Below, piece after piece: positions 1-11,476 of a stretch of 64,000 nucleotides of DNA (positions are counted from its first letter, which is position 1; each line of letters begins with the position of its first letter). The notes below the pieces were generated by a model. The model saw only the letters and a program-made list of their open reading frames with translations, did not search any database and was not told the origin of the DNA. The DNA is taken from contig CM022666.1 in assembly GCA_012295275.1 (NCBI GenBank), positions 5,608,850 to 5,672,849 on the forward strand. Direction: 5' to 3'. The DNA is from Chrysomallon squamiferum. Taxonomy: Eukaryota; Mollusca; Gastropoda; Neomphalida; Peltospiridae. The translations under genes were made by a program, and so were the position numbers.

Positions 1-261
1 GTCCGTGTCTATTAATAAATGAGTATTAGTGTAAGCTTGTTGTGCATATATATATATATATACTAAGGAAGATAACTCTTTAATAATCAAGGACCTTTAT
101 CTCAAAAAATGCTGGTTGTTGTTAATGTAATATCATTATTAGAATTATTTTTACTGTTATTGTTATTGCTGTTGTTACTGATAACTATTGTGATTGTAAT
201 TATTGTTGTTGATAACATTTTTTGGTAGTTAATATTTTGTTTTAATTTTATTTTTCATCCA
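1..261 (+). repeat. Intron-like block of the gene X family
   Basis: AT-rich sequence with a (TA)n tract at 48-61. The stretch from the window start through the TTATTG/TTGTTG-rich part matches the sequence in front of the X2 exons at about 28.09-28.34 kb and 30.36-30.67 kb. It is therefore the left remainder of a duplicated gene X intron. No coding potential seen. Confidence 0.7.
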
Positions 262-266
262 GGTAT

Positions 267-997
267 TCCAAACACTTTTTATCCCAAATGCAGTTGTCAC
301 GGTAGTCTCCTTGTTCATGGCAGAATACACGTGTCAGAAGTCGTGCTTAGCTAGCAAAGTTTAAACAGACTGGGTCTCCATTACGATTTAATAAGTGGTA
401 TCTTTTTTAGATGTAACTGGAAAAAGGACAAAAGTTGCAGAATGACGTAATTTGAACATCCAGGAATACGGTATTATTCCAGTACAGTACATACCATGTA
501 ATTTATACATTCTAATATACAATATTAAAGATTATATAATAGGGTACAGTACATACCATGTAATTTACATATCCAGGGATACCGTATTAAAGATTAATAG
601 AGTGCAGTAGATATCATGTAACTTATATACCAAGTGATACAGTATTATTCCAGTACGGTAACCTTAAAGATCGTTACAATACACTATGTATCCTGTAATA
701 TTAAATATTCAGTATTGCAAATACAATGTATTCAGTGTATGATATTATAAAACTGACATACTGTGATGTAAAATATACAGTGTATTTGAATATATATATT
801 TTTAAATTTCAGAACGGATTCATAGACCTCCAAGCTGAAATGATCAACAGTCGACTTGTTTCTCATGCAGAACAAATAAACACAGTGGAACTTCCTTTGT
901 ACCAGAGCTGGATGGCAGCGTATTTAGAACGTCATGAACGTGCACTGCAACTACACCAGCAGCAGCTGACAACACTGCAGTTTGTACACAATGAGAC
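267..997 (+). pseudogene. Gene X copy 1: decayed X2 exon and intact-looking X3 exon
   Basis: The X2-like exon follows an acceptor (CATCCAG, to 266). It has lost bases relative to 28347-28481, carries stops in the X2 frame, and its donor is lost (GATTTAATAAG where the intact copy has GATATGGTAAGT). The X3-like exon begins at 813 after TTTCAG and reads NGFIDLQAEMINSRLVSHAE onward in phase 0. It encodes a Gln/Leu-rich, probably helical stretch ending at an N-E-T sequon near 997. Beyond that the homology to 33095-33396 stops and (ATT)n begins. The family is not recognised. A broken copy is the simplest reading, because the exon before X3 cannot be spliced in frame. Confidence 0.6.
425..725 (+). 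repeat. About 57-bp minisatellite, short array
   Basis: Degenerate tandem units built on 'ATACCATGTAATTTATATAT', 'CCAGGGATACAGTATTAAAG' and 'ATTAATAGAGTGCAGTAC'. The same repeat forms longer arrays at 28560-29400 and 30920-31670, always in the intron between gene X exons X2 and X3. Confidence 0.8.
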
Positions 998-1038
998 ATT
1001 CAGATTATTCTGCTCAGTTTTAAATAAATTGATGTTTG

Positions 1039-1043
1039 TTATG

Positions 1044-1109
<66 letters not shown>

Positions 1110-1241
1110 GTTGTTAATGTTGCTGTTGCTGCTGTTGTTTGTATTAATTTATTCATTCATTTATTTATTTATTTGGTTTCTGATCATTATAGTTACTTTA
1201 GTGTTATCATTATGAGTTAAATTGTTGATTTGTTAAATTAA

Positions 1242-1275
<34 letters not shown>
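1039..1275 (+). repeat. (ATT)n and (CA)n microsatellites
   Basis: Perfect (ATT)n at about 1041-1109, a TTG/TGC-rich part, then (CA)n at 1241-1275. Long reading frames through this stretch are poly-Ile or poly-Asn artefacts of the triplet repeat. Confidence 0.95.
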
Positions 1276-1281
<6 letters not shown>

Positions 1282-1356
1282 ACATTATATTTGAACTAAT
1301 CTTACCCCATGAAATTAATTCATTTTTTTTACTCTCTTTTTTTCATCTTTTAACAG

Positions 1357-1423
1357 ATCTGGTTTTGTCAGGCTAAGAATAATTTTCGAAACCAGCGAGG
1401 ATCAGACAATGAAAGATACATGA
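1357..1423 (+). CDS. Short candidate terminal exon X4
   Basis: A good acceptor (TTTTTTTCATCTTTTAACAG) precedes 1357. Read from 1358 it gives SGFVRLRIIFETSEDQTMKD plus Thr and a TGA stop. A second frame gives IWFCQAKNNF, which superficially resembles the end of a homeodomain. An inverted copy at 34778-34844 differs by one C-to-T change that is silent in the first frame but makes a stop in the second, which favours the first. Splicing from X3 would need a phase-2 donor, and GAGAC/GTACAG in the 33.1-kb copy could supply one. Assignment to gene X is inference from position only. Confidence 0.3.
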
Positions 1424-2871
1424 AAAGAAATTAATTTAAACCTAACAAAATTACATTGTGATATCTGTGCATAATTTGTATATTTTATAGACAGTATGTT
1501 AAATATTGCTGTTATATAACAATGTACATATCATATACTTATATAGATACGCCTACATACGTGCACATCCACACACACACACGTGTATCATGATTAAGTT
1601 TTAATAGTTATGCTGTCGTCCTTCACTGTTTGATTTGCTGTCTAAAAAAAAAAAAACGACAATAATAACAATGGTAGCTCACTGGAAACCTGCCCAGTAA
1701 ATTATCTTTAAAAGTAATTCTACCCGAGCAATGTTTATAAATATTTATTTTCTTAGCGACGCGGGTAATAAAAAATACCCGGCCCACGTGTTCAAGACAT
1801 TCACTGATTTCAGGCTGGGAAATGTGTACCTAAGGTTTGATTGCACCGATATCTTATTTCACAGTCTGCTTGAATCACGCGATCACTGTTATCTCTAGTC
1901 CATATAAGCACGTTGAACAACTGAAACATTTTAAAAAGAAATGATGAAAAATAAAAGTTTTTTTTTTTCTGTCAGATAGTAATCATAGATAATGTAGATA
2001 TTCTACATTAAATGTTTTTATAATTTGTTTAGGTTTAGACTGTTGAATAGTGACTAGTTAATAGTCAGCTGTTACTTTTTCCTTTGTTTCTGTTCATGCA
2101 CGTACATCACATGTACTTGGCGTAGTCTAGTTTCTGTCATAAAAAACATCTCACGGGGGTGTTGTGTGTGTGTGTGTGTGTGTGTGTGTCTGTGTTTGAC
2201 TTGCTTGTATTGTATTGTTTTTTTTGTTTGTTATTTTGGGGTTTTTTTTTTTTTTTTGTTTGTTTGTTTTTTATGTTTTTGTTTTCCATCTGAACTCTGC
2301 TCTGAATAAGGTCATACAACAGTTAAGTGCGAATATTAACTAAATATACAAAATAGTGTGTACGTGTGTATAAAATGACTTTGCATATGTTCAAAAATTC
2401 ATGTTTATCTAACTTAAGTTTTTTTTACCCAGTAAGTTGAATAACTTTACATATTAACCTTTTTTATCAGTACACTTCCACTTTGCCACGTCACTGACTA
2501 AACTGCGCATGCCAGTGTCTGTTCTAGACCACATAGCACCATATTTCGCGTGCTTAACTCTTGTTAATACGACTGACCATTAAAGCTAAATTTACATCAG
2601 ATAGTAGTTTCCTCATTCATAGTATAAAGACCTTAATCGTGACTAGAATTCCAGTCACGTGCTAGTACTATTATATATAGGTTAGTATCACTTACCGAAC
2701 ACGTGAACAGAAGTGACGCTGTAGTTCAGGGGTCGGCGAGGAATTTAGTCCGGTCTGTCACCTGAACACTTGGACACCAATTATTACATTAACTTTCTTT
2801 TTTCTTTAAACCTCCAGACCAAAGCAGCCTTGCTTCCTGTCATCCCTTTTTGATGCTCAGTATAGAAGTTA

Positions 2872-2875
<4 letters not shown>
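1424..2875. repeat. Dispersed repeat blocks, no gene seen
   Basis: Holds a recurring block with 'CTACCCGAGCA(A/G)TGTTTATAAA' (about 1.70-1.91 kb), related to pieces at 3.75, 5.6 (inverted), 16.8, 35.1 (inverted), 40.4 and 48.3 kb. A second block, with 'GTTCATGCACGTACATCACA' and 'GTAGTCTAGTTTCT' (about 2.09-2.14 kb), recurs at 4.2, 7.45, 35.5 and 41.1 kb and inverted at 5.08 kb. Also (TG)n at 2160-2195. These are probably non-autonomous mobile-element or segmental-duplication fragments. Confidence 0.6.

Positions 2876-2940
<65 letters not shown>
2876..2940 (+). repeat. (GA)n microsatellite
   Basis: Uninterrupted GA run. The same GA run with the same flank ('ATGTGTGCTGTATTCAGTGA') occurs at 15694-15780 and 39511-39574, so it belongs to a duplicated block. 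Confidence 0.95.
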
Positions 2941-2941
<1 letters not shown>

Positions 2942-4890
2942 TGTGTGCTGTATTCAGTGAATAAATATTTAAATATTACTGGTTTTCTATATAAATTGAC
3001 TGATGAAAGTTAAATGTTCGCTGATTGGTTTATAATGAGTAATACAAGTTAAGTGTTCTTTATACAGTATGTAATCATGCATTGAAATGATCAGAGTAAT
3101 AAATGTTTATATATACGTTACATTTAAAATTTCATGTAAAATCTGCATAATAAACAATATATATATATATATTTTTTTTTTTTTTATCACAATAACACAT
3201 TTCTTTTTAGAAGCATTTCAGAATCGTAAACATTATGGTTATTAATTTTATTTTCACTATTATCTTCAACATCATTATTCATTTTATTATGACTATCATT
3301 ATTATCATTAACTTTATTACCACTATCATCTTCATCATTATAACTACTGCTATATTATTACTATATAATCATGATTACTAGTATTATTCTTTCTACTACT
3401 GCTACTATTTATATTAGTGCTGCTGCTGCTGCTTCTACTACTAATTTATTAAATTTTTCATCATCATCATCATTTTAGTATTCTCTGGTCACTTGTTCAT
3501 AATTTTTAGTACTTGGATAGTTACTTTAAATGTAGTACAAATGTCTTGATCTGCATTTATCATTTTCTTCTTTTTCTTATTTTCTTTTTTAAATATCAAG
3601 TAAAATTAATGAAAATATTTTTCAACTCACTTTTCACTTATACACCAGTCAATGGCATGATTTAATTTTTATTTTATGAAGGATAATTTGTATACTTTAT
3701 AGACAGTATGTTAAATATTGCTGTTATATAACCATGTTCATATCACATACTTAAAAGTACCCGTGCAGTGTTTATAAACAGCTGTTTGGAAAGTCCCGGC
3801 CTACAATGACGTCGCTGAAAAATATACACGAAACGTGTGACTGATATCTCATTTTACTGTCTGCTTTATTCACTGTAAACAACTGACTTCTAGGCGACGT
3901 AGTTTGTTCGAAGTGCACGGTCCACGTGTAATGAGCTCCCTGTTTGTGAAATATTTACCTAACATGTGATTGCTGAGACATTTCGTTTCTCTGTCTCTGT
4001 GTGTTCAGGGGTCGTAACGCTTGGTCAGACACCAATTATTACATTAATTTAACCCTCCTCCAAAACACAGCACAGCTGTGTGATAACCTCTCTTCAAAAG
4101 GTTCTCGACCTGTTATACTGCACACGGCACATGAAATGAGATAATGCAGATATTCTGGATTAACTTCTTGTTCATTTATTTAGGGTTAGACTGTTGAACA
4201 GTAATTGAATAGATTACATGTACTTGACGTAGTCTAGATTCTATGATTAAACAACTCAGGGCAACATTCTTAAATAGATCACGGTGTGTGTGTGTGTGGA
4301 TGTGTGTGAATGTGTGTGTGTGTGTGTGTGTGTATGTGTGTGTGTGCGGTTGCGTGCGCTTATAGCATGTGATTTATTTGTTTTTTAAAAACATTTTTTT
4401 TATTATTGTTGTTTTTTGTGCTTTTTTAATTGTTGTTTTTTTAGCTTTTTTTCCCACCTGAACTATGAACAACAGCAATGTTAATATTAAAAATAACAAG
4501 AACTACAACAGTAACAACCAGCAATAAATGCACGTAGTTTATATTTTGCAACTTTTAATTATTAATTTTGTTTACATTTTTGATTCTAAGCATGTCATCC
4601 TCTCCATTAGGCTTGATTTTCTAATATTCAATCAAAATGTGATTTGAAGGACAACGCGTCATCGGAAATAAAACCCAGTTTATGGGAAACTTAATTTTCT
4701 GTTTGTTTTCAATACAATATTATTATCTTCTAAAGTGCAGCTGTCTTTAAAAGATAATATAAAAATCATTTCGTTAACGAAAAGGAAATAAAAGGCAATA
4801 TATATTTCTGAAAGATATGTCATTATTTTCCACTAGTCTTATTTTAATTGTTTGAAAAAATATTCTGTTGTTTGTATAGTATCTGTTGCG
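2941..4890. repeat. Duplicated non-coding block with ATC/ATT-rich tract
   Basis: Sequence from the GA run through the ATCATT-rich tract (3.2-3.45 kb) and the block at 3.5-4.0 kb is repeated at 15.78-16.7 kb, 39.57-40.45 kb and partly 47.47-48.1 kb. (TG)n lies at 4264-4345. No open frame or splice-bounded exon was found. Confidence 0.6.
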
Positions 4891-5020
<130 letters not shown>

Positions 5021-5835
5021 GTACACAAACACAATTATCTATTTTAAGAATTTTCGTTTGCCCTGAGTTGTTTTTATGACAGAAACTAGACTACGTCAAG
5101 TAGATGTGATGTACGTGCACGAACAGAAACAAAGAATGAAAAACGTAACAGCCGACAATTAACCAGGTAGTTTGTTATTTTTTGTTCAATCACTCTTCAA
5201 TAGTCTAACCCTAAATAAATTATAAAGAATTTAATCAAGAACATCTACATTATCTAATTTCAAATGTCCTAATACACTCCAGCTATGCACTACAGTATAT
5301 ATCTACACAAGATCCACGGAGGCGCACTGTCATGAAAAATAGATTATTCCATGACAGAAAAATACTGTTTATTTGTATTCATTTATTTTAAAATTGTAAA
5401 GTTGATAATCATGTTCAAATAGACTAGATTTAACAGGTGTCTGGTATTTCAAGCAGGTGGTGAAATGAGATATCGCTGCAAACCACACGTTACGTGTACA
5501 TTCACAGCCAGCGATGTCACTGTAGCTTTGACTCAGAGTGAACACGTTGACAGTGCATTTTGTGTCAATGCGTCACTTAGTAAGCTGCTGTTTATAAATA
5601 CTGCTCGGGTAGACCTACTTTTAAAGATAAAGAGTGCACTGGTGAGTTTTAAAGCTTTTCCATTGAGCTACCGTTGTTATTGTCCGGCTTTTCAGACAGC
5701 AAATAAAACAGTCAAGGACGACTGCTTAACTATTAAAACGTAAACATGATAAAGACATAAAACTTTTTTCATTTAGTATATTTCTGTTGTTGTTGTTTTT
5801 TTTTTTTTTTTTTTAGCATTTAATACAGAATTTAC
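5021..5835 (-). repeat. Inverted copies of the dispersed repeat blocks
   Basis: The blocks seen forward at 1.7-2.1 kb and 16.7-17.0 kb appear here in reverse orientation, including 'GAAACTAGACTACGTCAAGT' near 5082 and CTGCTCGGGTAGA near 5600. A 92-codon open frame at 5465-5743 lies wholly inside this repeat and is not taken as a gene. Confidence 0.6.
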
Positions 5836-6046
5836 CTTTTTAATAATTTCACTGATCACTTTTTCTCCATCACTTTAACAGCAATAGGTGACATAGTTCA
5901 TGGTTCTGTTCGTAGATTGTCATCACAACAGTTTTGTCCTGGTTTGCACCAGACTTTCACACACAATTCCTGCTGAAACAAGTTGTTTTCTCTATTCAGA
6001 AATTCGTTTAAAGTTTCAGATACAGTGAAACTGAAGAGTATGAAGC
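5836..6046 (-). pseudogene. Inverted, decayed TNF-ligand membrane/Cys exon
   Basis: The reverse complement matches coding exon 1 of genes B, D and E from the second half of the membrane helix to the exon end. It even keeps the donor GTAAAT on the minus strand (5835 down to 5830). A missing base in the Asp-Asp-Lys region and other small indels break the frame, and the start codon with the first half of the helix is absent. It lies head-to-head with the orphan TNF-domain exon at 6505, so this unit was rearranged by an inversion. Confidence 0.8.
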
Positions 6047-6504
6047 TTTCACATACGGAAATCCTGCTCTTGGCAGAACAGAAATCGGCAATAGAATATG
6101 CTGGTTCCGTCTCTCATTTTCTTGGGCTGTGAAATATTGTCATTGTTGGTCTTTTGGAAAATAAATTATACTATAATACTCTATAATAATCACTTAGTTA
6201 TTAGTAGTGGTTCGGGAATAATTATAGAAATTGTGATAACAATAGTACTAGCAGTGTTAGTAGTGATAATATCAGTGATGCCAGTAATGTAGTTAATAGT
6301 AGGAGTTTGAAGTAGTTGCAAAATTAAGAAATAATGAGAGAAATTGTGATAACAATAGTAATAGCAGTGTTAGTAGTAAAAATATCAGTGATTGCAGTAA
6401 AGTAGTTAATAATAGGACTTTGTAGTATTTAGCGAAATATATTAGTAATATTAACTATAACTGTTGACAATTTAAAACAAAAATATTATTTATGAACTTT
6501 CTAG
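6047..6504 (+). other. Intron fragment before the orphan TNF exon, internally duplicated
   Basis: Two tandem copies of 'ATTGTGATAACAATAGTA' plus following sequence (6230-6300 and 6340-6410) match the intron before exon 4 of genes B, D and E. No 108-base stalk exon was found here, so exon 4 of this unit has no partner exons in view. Confidence 0.6.
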
Positions 6505-6893
6505 ACACACCGAAGCCTCTCATCAAATGGACGTCGTCTGGTAAAATATCGTTTGTGAAAGGAGCTGCAGCTGTTGTCGCTGACGGGATTCAAGTCAAAG
6601 AAACTGCTTACTACTTCATATACAGCAACGTTTTATTCCATGCCAACCAAGTCAGAGAGCTAGAATACGCTAGGCTGTGTCACTCAATTGAAAAATATGC
6701 AAATTATGATGTCCTCTACAGAAATCCTCAAACAACATGCAAAGTACGAAGAAACCAGGAACGTTTTGTTGCTTCCTACATTGGAGCTGTTTACTACCTG
6801 AAAGCCAATGACTCTGTAGTGGTGAGAACATCAGTTGTGAACAGAATTTTGAGAGATCCTGAGACAACCTACTTTGGTCTGTATATGCTTTGA
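6505..6893 (+). pseudogene. Orphan TNF homology domain exon (unit A)
   Basis: Exon of 389 bases, the same length as exon 4 of the complete genes. It starts after TTTCTAG, is in phase 1 and ends at TGA. It encodes DTPKPLIKW, then AYYFIYSNVLFH (TNF strand C region), two cysteines that would pair (RLCHS and TTCKV), SYIGAVYYL and the terminal TYFGLYML, typical of TNF ligands such as FasL. The domain is uninterrupted and retains the cysteine pair, but no forward membrane or stalk exon lies upstream. It could be an isolated remnant or be spliced to exons outside the window; I favour a remnant. Confidence 0.75.
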
Positions 6894-7063
6894 AATTGTT
6901 AAGAGAGGCCCGAGTTGTAATTGGTAATATATAATTTTCTGTATACTGACAGAAAGAGAGCATTCATGGATTTCTGTATATCAAACTAACCTTCTATCGT
7001 AACATTATCTTGAAACGTTTATATTAGACATGAACTGATCTATCTTTTTAGCCTTCAATGTAA

Positions 7064-7120
<57 letters not shown>

Positions 7121-7862
7121 ACTTGTGGTTGTTTCTGATTTTTGATGTGGTATATCTAACATTTTTAATTAATTTTTAAAATTCTTTAATTAATAATTAA
7201 TTATAACACTGGAATATGAATCAGAATGATTATATAATTGTTGCCAACGCGTGTGTTTTGAATAGCAGTATATTAACAATGAGGCTGAGACAGTAGTGAA
7301 TAGCTGGAGTGTATTAGGTCATTTGAAATTAGCTAATGTAGATGTTCTGGATTAAATTTTTGATAATTTATTTGGAGTTAGACTACTGAAGAGCAATTAA
7401 ATGAAAAATAATAAAGTACCTGGTTAATAGTTGTTATCTTTTTCTTTCTTTGTTTCTGTTCATGCACGTACATCACATGTATTTGATGTAGTCTAGTTTC
7501 TATCATAAAAACAACTCACGGCAAACTGAACAAAGCAATATTCTTAAAATAGATCAATGTTTGTGTGTTTGTTTGTTTGTGTGTGTGTGTGTGTGTGTGT
7601 ATGTGTGTGACTTATTGGTATTTTTTTGTTGTTTGTTTGTTGTTTTTTGTTCTTTCTTTCTTCTTGTTGTTTTGTTTTGAACTTTTTGTTTGTTTTTCTT
7701 GTTTGTTTATTTTTTCCGGCTCACCTGTGCTCTGATTAGATCAACAATTAACTGCAAAGTACTAACCTGACATAATAGTATGTACCTGTGTATAAAATCA
7801 CATTGTAGATATTCCAAAAGTCACGTTTTTGACAACACTTCTGTTTATAGGTTTTTTCCTTG
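6894..7862. repeat. 3' flank, (ATT)n, and dispersed repeat blocks
   Basis: (ATT)n at about 7068-7118, then the recurring block with 'GTTCATGCACGTACATCACA' (7458 onward) and (GT)n near 7575-7610. Nothing gene-like was seen. Confidence 0.6.
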
Positions 7863-9590
7863 GGATTGGCAGTGGAGGGCTTCTAGCGTATTCGCGAATG
7901 TCAAAAAGTTCGTGGGGGGAAAAATCTCAGCATGTGATAGTAGTATTATATCAATAGTAAAATGTATCGAACACGTGAACAGAAGTAACTCTATGCATTA
8001 GAGGCAACAATAACAACAACCACAACATCAGATTTATTTATTTATAACAATGATAATGCATTCGTACTTTCTGGATCTGTCTATTAGTAATACAGGTGAC
8101 ATAACTTTATCAACCTAACAACAGAATATACTTGAGATAATAATAAATATTTTTATTTAATTTAATTTTATAAAATGTATGTAATATATGTCTATGTGTC
8201 TATGCAGTGTCGACAGCTCCAACGAAGGAAGGAACTAAACGTTCTTGCTGTCTTCGTTCTCAAGAATAATATGCTAAAATGATCTGTGTGTATTCAAAGC
8301 CTGACAAACATTAAAAAAATCGCTGCACTGGTCTTATCTATTAAACAAAAGTATGAACACATGCAAAATCTAATAAGAAAGCATATATATGTATATACCC
8401 TTTATTGTACACTAGAACACAACAAACGCAAGACATTTTTAAAACTGTATTCAATATAGCAGTAAACAATAATACAGATGAATAGAATGATTGTAATCGG
8501 TCACAACAATCACGTAAGGATTAATACAGAAGAGCAAACATCTACATATCTAGTTACACAGTGCGTTCAGTGGACAGCGACCGTTACCTTAACCAAAAAA
8601 AAAAAAAAAATAATGATCTCGGTCCTTTTATGAAAAAGTGACTCACGTTATTTGTCAACGTGTTCCCGACTTTGCAGCTTGACGAGTGTCACCAGGTCTT
8701 TCTGGTAAACAACAAGGGTCCGTAACAACTGGATTGGCAGTGGATAACTTCCAGCACATTTTCGAATGTCAAAAAGTTCGTAGGTTAAACATCTCAGCAT
8801 GTGATAGTAGTATTATATCAATTAGTAAAATGTATCGAACACGTGAACAGAAGTAACGTTATACATTACAGGCAACAACAACCACATGAACAGATTTATT
8901 TATTTATAACAATGATAATGCATTCGTACTTTCTGGATCTGTCTATTAGTAATACAGGTGACATAACTTTATCAACTTAATAACAGAATATACTTGAGAT
9001 AATAATAAATATTTTTATTTAATTTAATTTTATAAAATGTATGTAATATATGTTTATGTGTCTATACAGTGTCGACAGCTCCAATGTAGGAAGGAACACA
9101 ATTTTCTTACTGTCTTCGTACTAAAGAATAATATGCTAAAATGATCTGTGAGTATTCAAAGCGTGACAAACATAAAAACAAAAATCCCTTTACTGGTAAA
9201 ATCTATTAAACAAAAGTATGAACACATGCATAATCTAATAAGAAAGCACGTATATGTATTCATCATTTATTATACACTAGAACACAACAAACACAAGACA
9301 CTTTTGAAACTGTATTCAGTATAGCAGTAAAGAATAATAGAGACAGATAGAATAATTGTAATCGGTCACAACAATCACGTACGGGTTAATACACAAGAGC
9401 AAACATCTACATAACTAGTTACACAGTGCGTTCAGTGGACAGCGACCGATACCAGAAATTGTTCCACAGTTCTTCCGTATCAAACAAAAAACAAAAAACA
9501 AAACAAAACACAAATATCTCGGTTCTTTTATGAAAAAGTGACTCACGTTATTTGTCAACGTGTTCCCGACTTAGCAGTTTGACGTCTGTC
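7863..9590. repeat. Tandem duplication of an 870-bp unit
   Basis: The sequence from 'GGATTGGCAGTGGA' at 7863 to GTCAACGTGTTCCCGACTT near 8675 is repeated from 8733 to about 9590 with small differences, an offset of roughly 870 bases. Pieces of the unit recur at 19.08-19.45 kb and 50.39-50.58 kb. No coding frame is shared by the two copies. It may be a non-autonomous element, but no clear ends were seen. Confidence 0.75.
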
Positions 9591-9652
9591 ACAAGAGCCG
9601 ATTACACCTACCACTCAGCAGATGAAAATTATTCCCGAAAAAATCACAATTT

Positions 9653-9898
9653 TTTATTAACAAATATATTAGCAATGAAAGATAGATTAAACACATTTTG
9701 TTAATGTTCTTTATGTTGATGGTTTAGGCTGATGTTCCACCAGATATCACGAAGAAATTCTGCGGCTGCATACACGAACCCTTCATAACAGATTTTGATA
9801 TCACCCTTATTGGTATGAATAACTTCCATATAAAACATACTTCTGATACTAGAACAAGCTGGAGTATATACAGCGAAACACATTTTAACATGGAACAA
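9653..9898 (-). CDS. Short minus-strand terminal exon, copy 1, with poly(A) signal
   Basis: Read on the minus strand it ends KICYEGFVYAAAEFLRDI, then a His-rich tail and stop at 9701; AATAAA (minus) follows at 9658-9653. The copy at 50648-50821 keeps this frame. In the core (from HTNKGDIK to FLRDI) most differences are third-position and silent (Lys, Gly and two Ala codons), whereas in the overlapping alternative frame they change residues. That pattern suggests past coding selection. No family recognised. Copy 1 lacks an obvious splice acceptor at its start. Confidence 0.35.
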
Positions 9899-10967
9899 GT
9901 ATAAACCATTTAAAATAGGAAGCCCTCAGTTTAAATCTATTCTAATCAGTGAGCTGGACCCAAGCATCACCCCTGCACACTATGAAGACTCTTTCTTTAA
10001 TCCTGCCTAATTAATAAGTGTAACAAGTCACCACCCCTGCACAGTATGAAACCTCTTTCTTTAATCTATCCTAACTGACCTAATCAGTAAGCTTAACAGT
10101 TACTCGATGTAGACTATGATGCCACATTCAATAAATTCTATAAATTCATACATTTTGTTATGTAAAAGTTGTTACTTTTTACCAGCCACTGAATCAACAG
10201 TCATGATACAAGTAACGTTTACAAGTGGAAGATTCTTCTGTCACAGGCAGATATTTCTGAGACATTTCATATTCCTGGCCCTGTAGTAATAAATGGATGA
10301 CTTCAGATATTTATCCCGATTATTTATAAATGTCCACCATGTGACACACATTATATATCGTTTCCCATTTCTTTCTTTTTTTAAATTATTGATTTATTTA
10401 CTGATGGTTTGTTTCTTTGTTTCTTTTTATTTCTATTTTACTCTATCTTTTTTTATTTTATTTTATCCTGCTATAATTTGATTTCATTAATTTTATTGTT
10501 TTAATTAATTAATTTATATTTATGTATCTTATTGTATTTATTTATTTCACTTTACTTTCATCATTTGTTATTTTTATTTTATTTTTATTTTATTTTTATT
10601 TTATTTTTTTCATTTTTAAAAATTTTAATTCAGCATGTTTTACTTTATTTATTTATTTTACTTTACATTTTACATTATTTATTCGTATTTGTTTTATTTC
10701 AAATAATTATTTTCATTTATTTTATTTTATTTTATTTTACTTTTGTTTTAGATTGATTTTACTTTATTTAGCTCATTTATTTTTTTTCTTTATTTCTATA
10801 TTTATTTTTTTATTCGGCAGACTGAATTAACAGTCATGATACAAGCAACATTTACAAACAGAAGATTCTTCTGTCACTGGGAGATATTTTATATACCTAG
10901 CCTACTATAATAAATGGATGACTACACTTATTTATTCCGATTACGTGTAAGATGACAAATCCGGGCT
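9899..10967. repeat. Direct short repeats and (ATTT)-rich tract
   Basis: A 'CACCCCTGCACA(C/G)TATGAA' motif occurs twice (about 9971 and 10033). It is followed by the 'GAATCAACAGTCATGATACA' block at about 10190, which recurs seven times in the window, and by an ATTT/TTTA-rich low-complexity tract (10370-10810). The open frames in the T-rich part are Phe/Leu/Ile artefacts. Confidence 0.7.
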
Positions 10968-11476
10968 GGAACTTTCCACTGTGTGATACACAGACTACAT
11001 GTTCTCCTTTTGTTGTTTATGGCTTAGTTGACACAGGAATAGAAATTACGCAGTACTCTTTATTTAACAATAACGACAAAAGCAACCGAAACAACAACAA
11101 CAACTAGTACCACCACAACTACAACAACAACTACTACTATTATAGCAATAACAACTATAATATGCAGCTTATTTATGAACAATACAAACACACAAAAAAA
11201 TACATATAATGACCTTGCTCATTTTATTCATAGTATAATAAATGACTATATAGAAATCTATAGCGAAATATTAAATACGACAGAAGAAAAAACATTAAGC
11301 AATAAATTTAAACAAAGCAGATGAAATTTCCTCTTAGCCATTCACAAATGATCGAGTGAGTATGTAGAGAATATGATACGATATTTTCAAAGTAGCTGGT
11401 ATAAAAGTCAACGAAGCCTGTCATAGAGCGTAGACGTGCTTCACTCCATTGTGAACACAGACTGAGCCTAATTTAG
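10968..11476 (+). promoter_or_regulatory. TATA promoter and non-coding first exon, unit A'
   Basis: TATAAAAG at 11400-11407 is followed about 70 bases later by a donor, ATTTAG/GTAAGT (exon end 11476). This implies a small 5' untranslated exon starting near 11430. Upstream, a kappaB-like GGAACTTTCC sits at 10968-10977. The CCAAT box of the other copies is changed to CCATT (about 11339). The downstream coding unit (14115-14480) is decayed, so this promoter probably drives no intact ligand. Confidence 0.6.

Noticed and set aside
1357-1423. Homeodomain third-helix fragment (IWFCQAKNNFRN)
   Set aside because: The second copy turns an Arg codon of this frame into a stop while the alternative frame changes silently; no upstream homeobox exon was found.
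5465-5743. 92-codon frame on the + strand
   Set aside because: Lies inside an inverted dispersed repeat whose other copies are not open.
6670-6963. Minus-strand open frames opposite the TNF-domain exons (also at 23338-23535, 38184-38402, 56041-56238)
   Set aside because: Exact shadows of the well-supported + strand TNF exons; they lack splice sites and family motifs.
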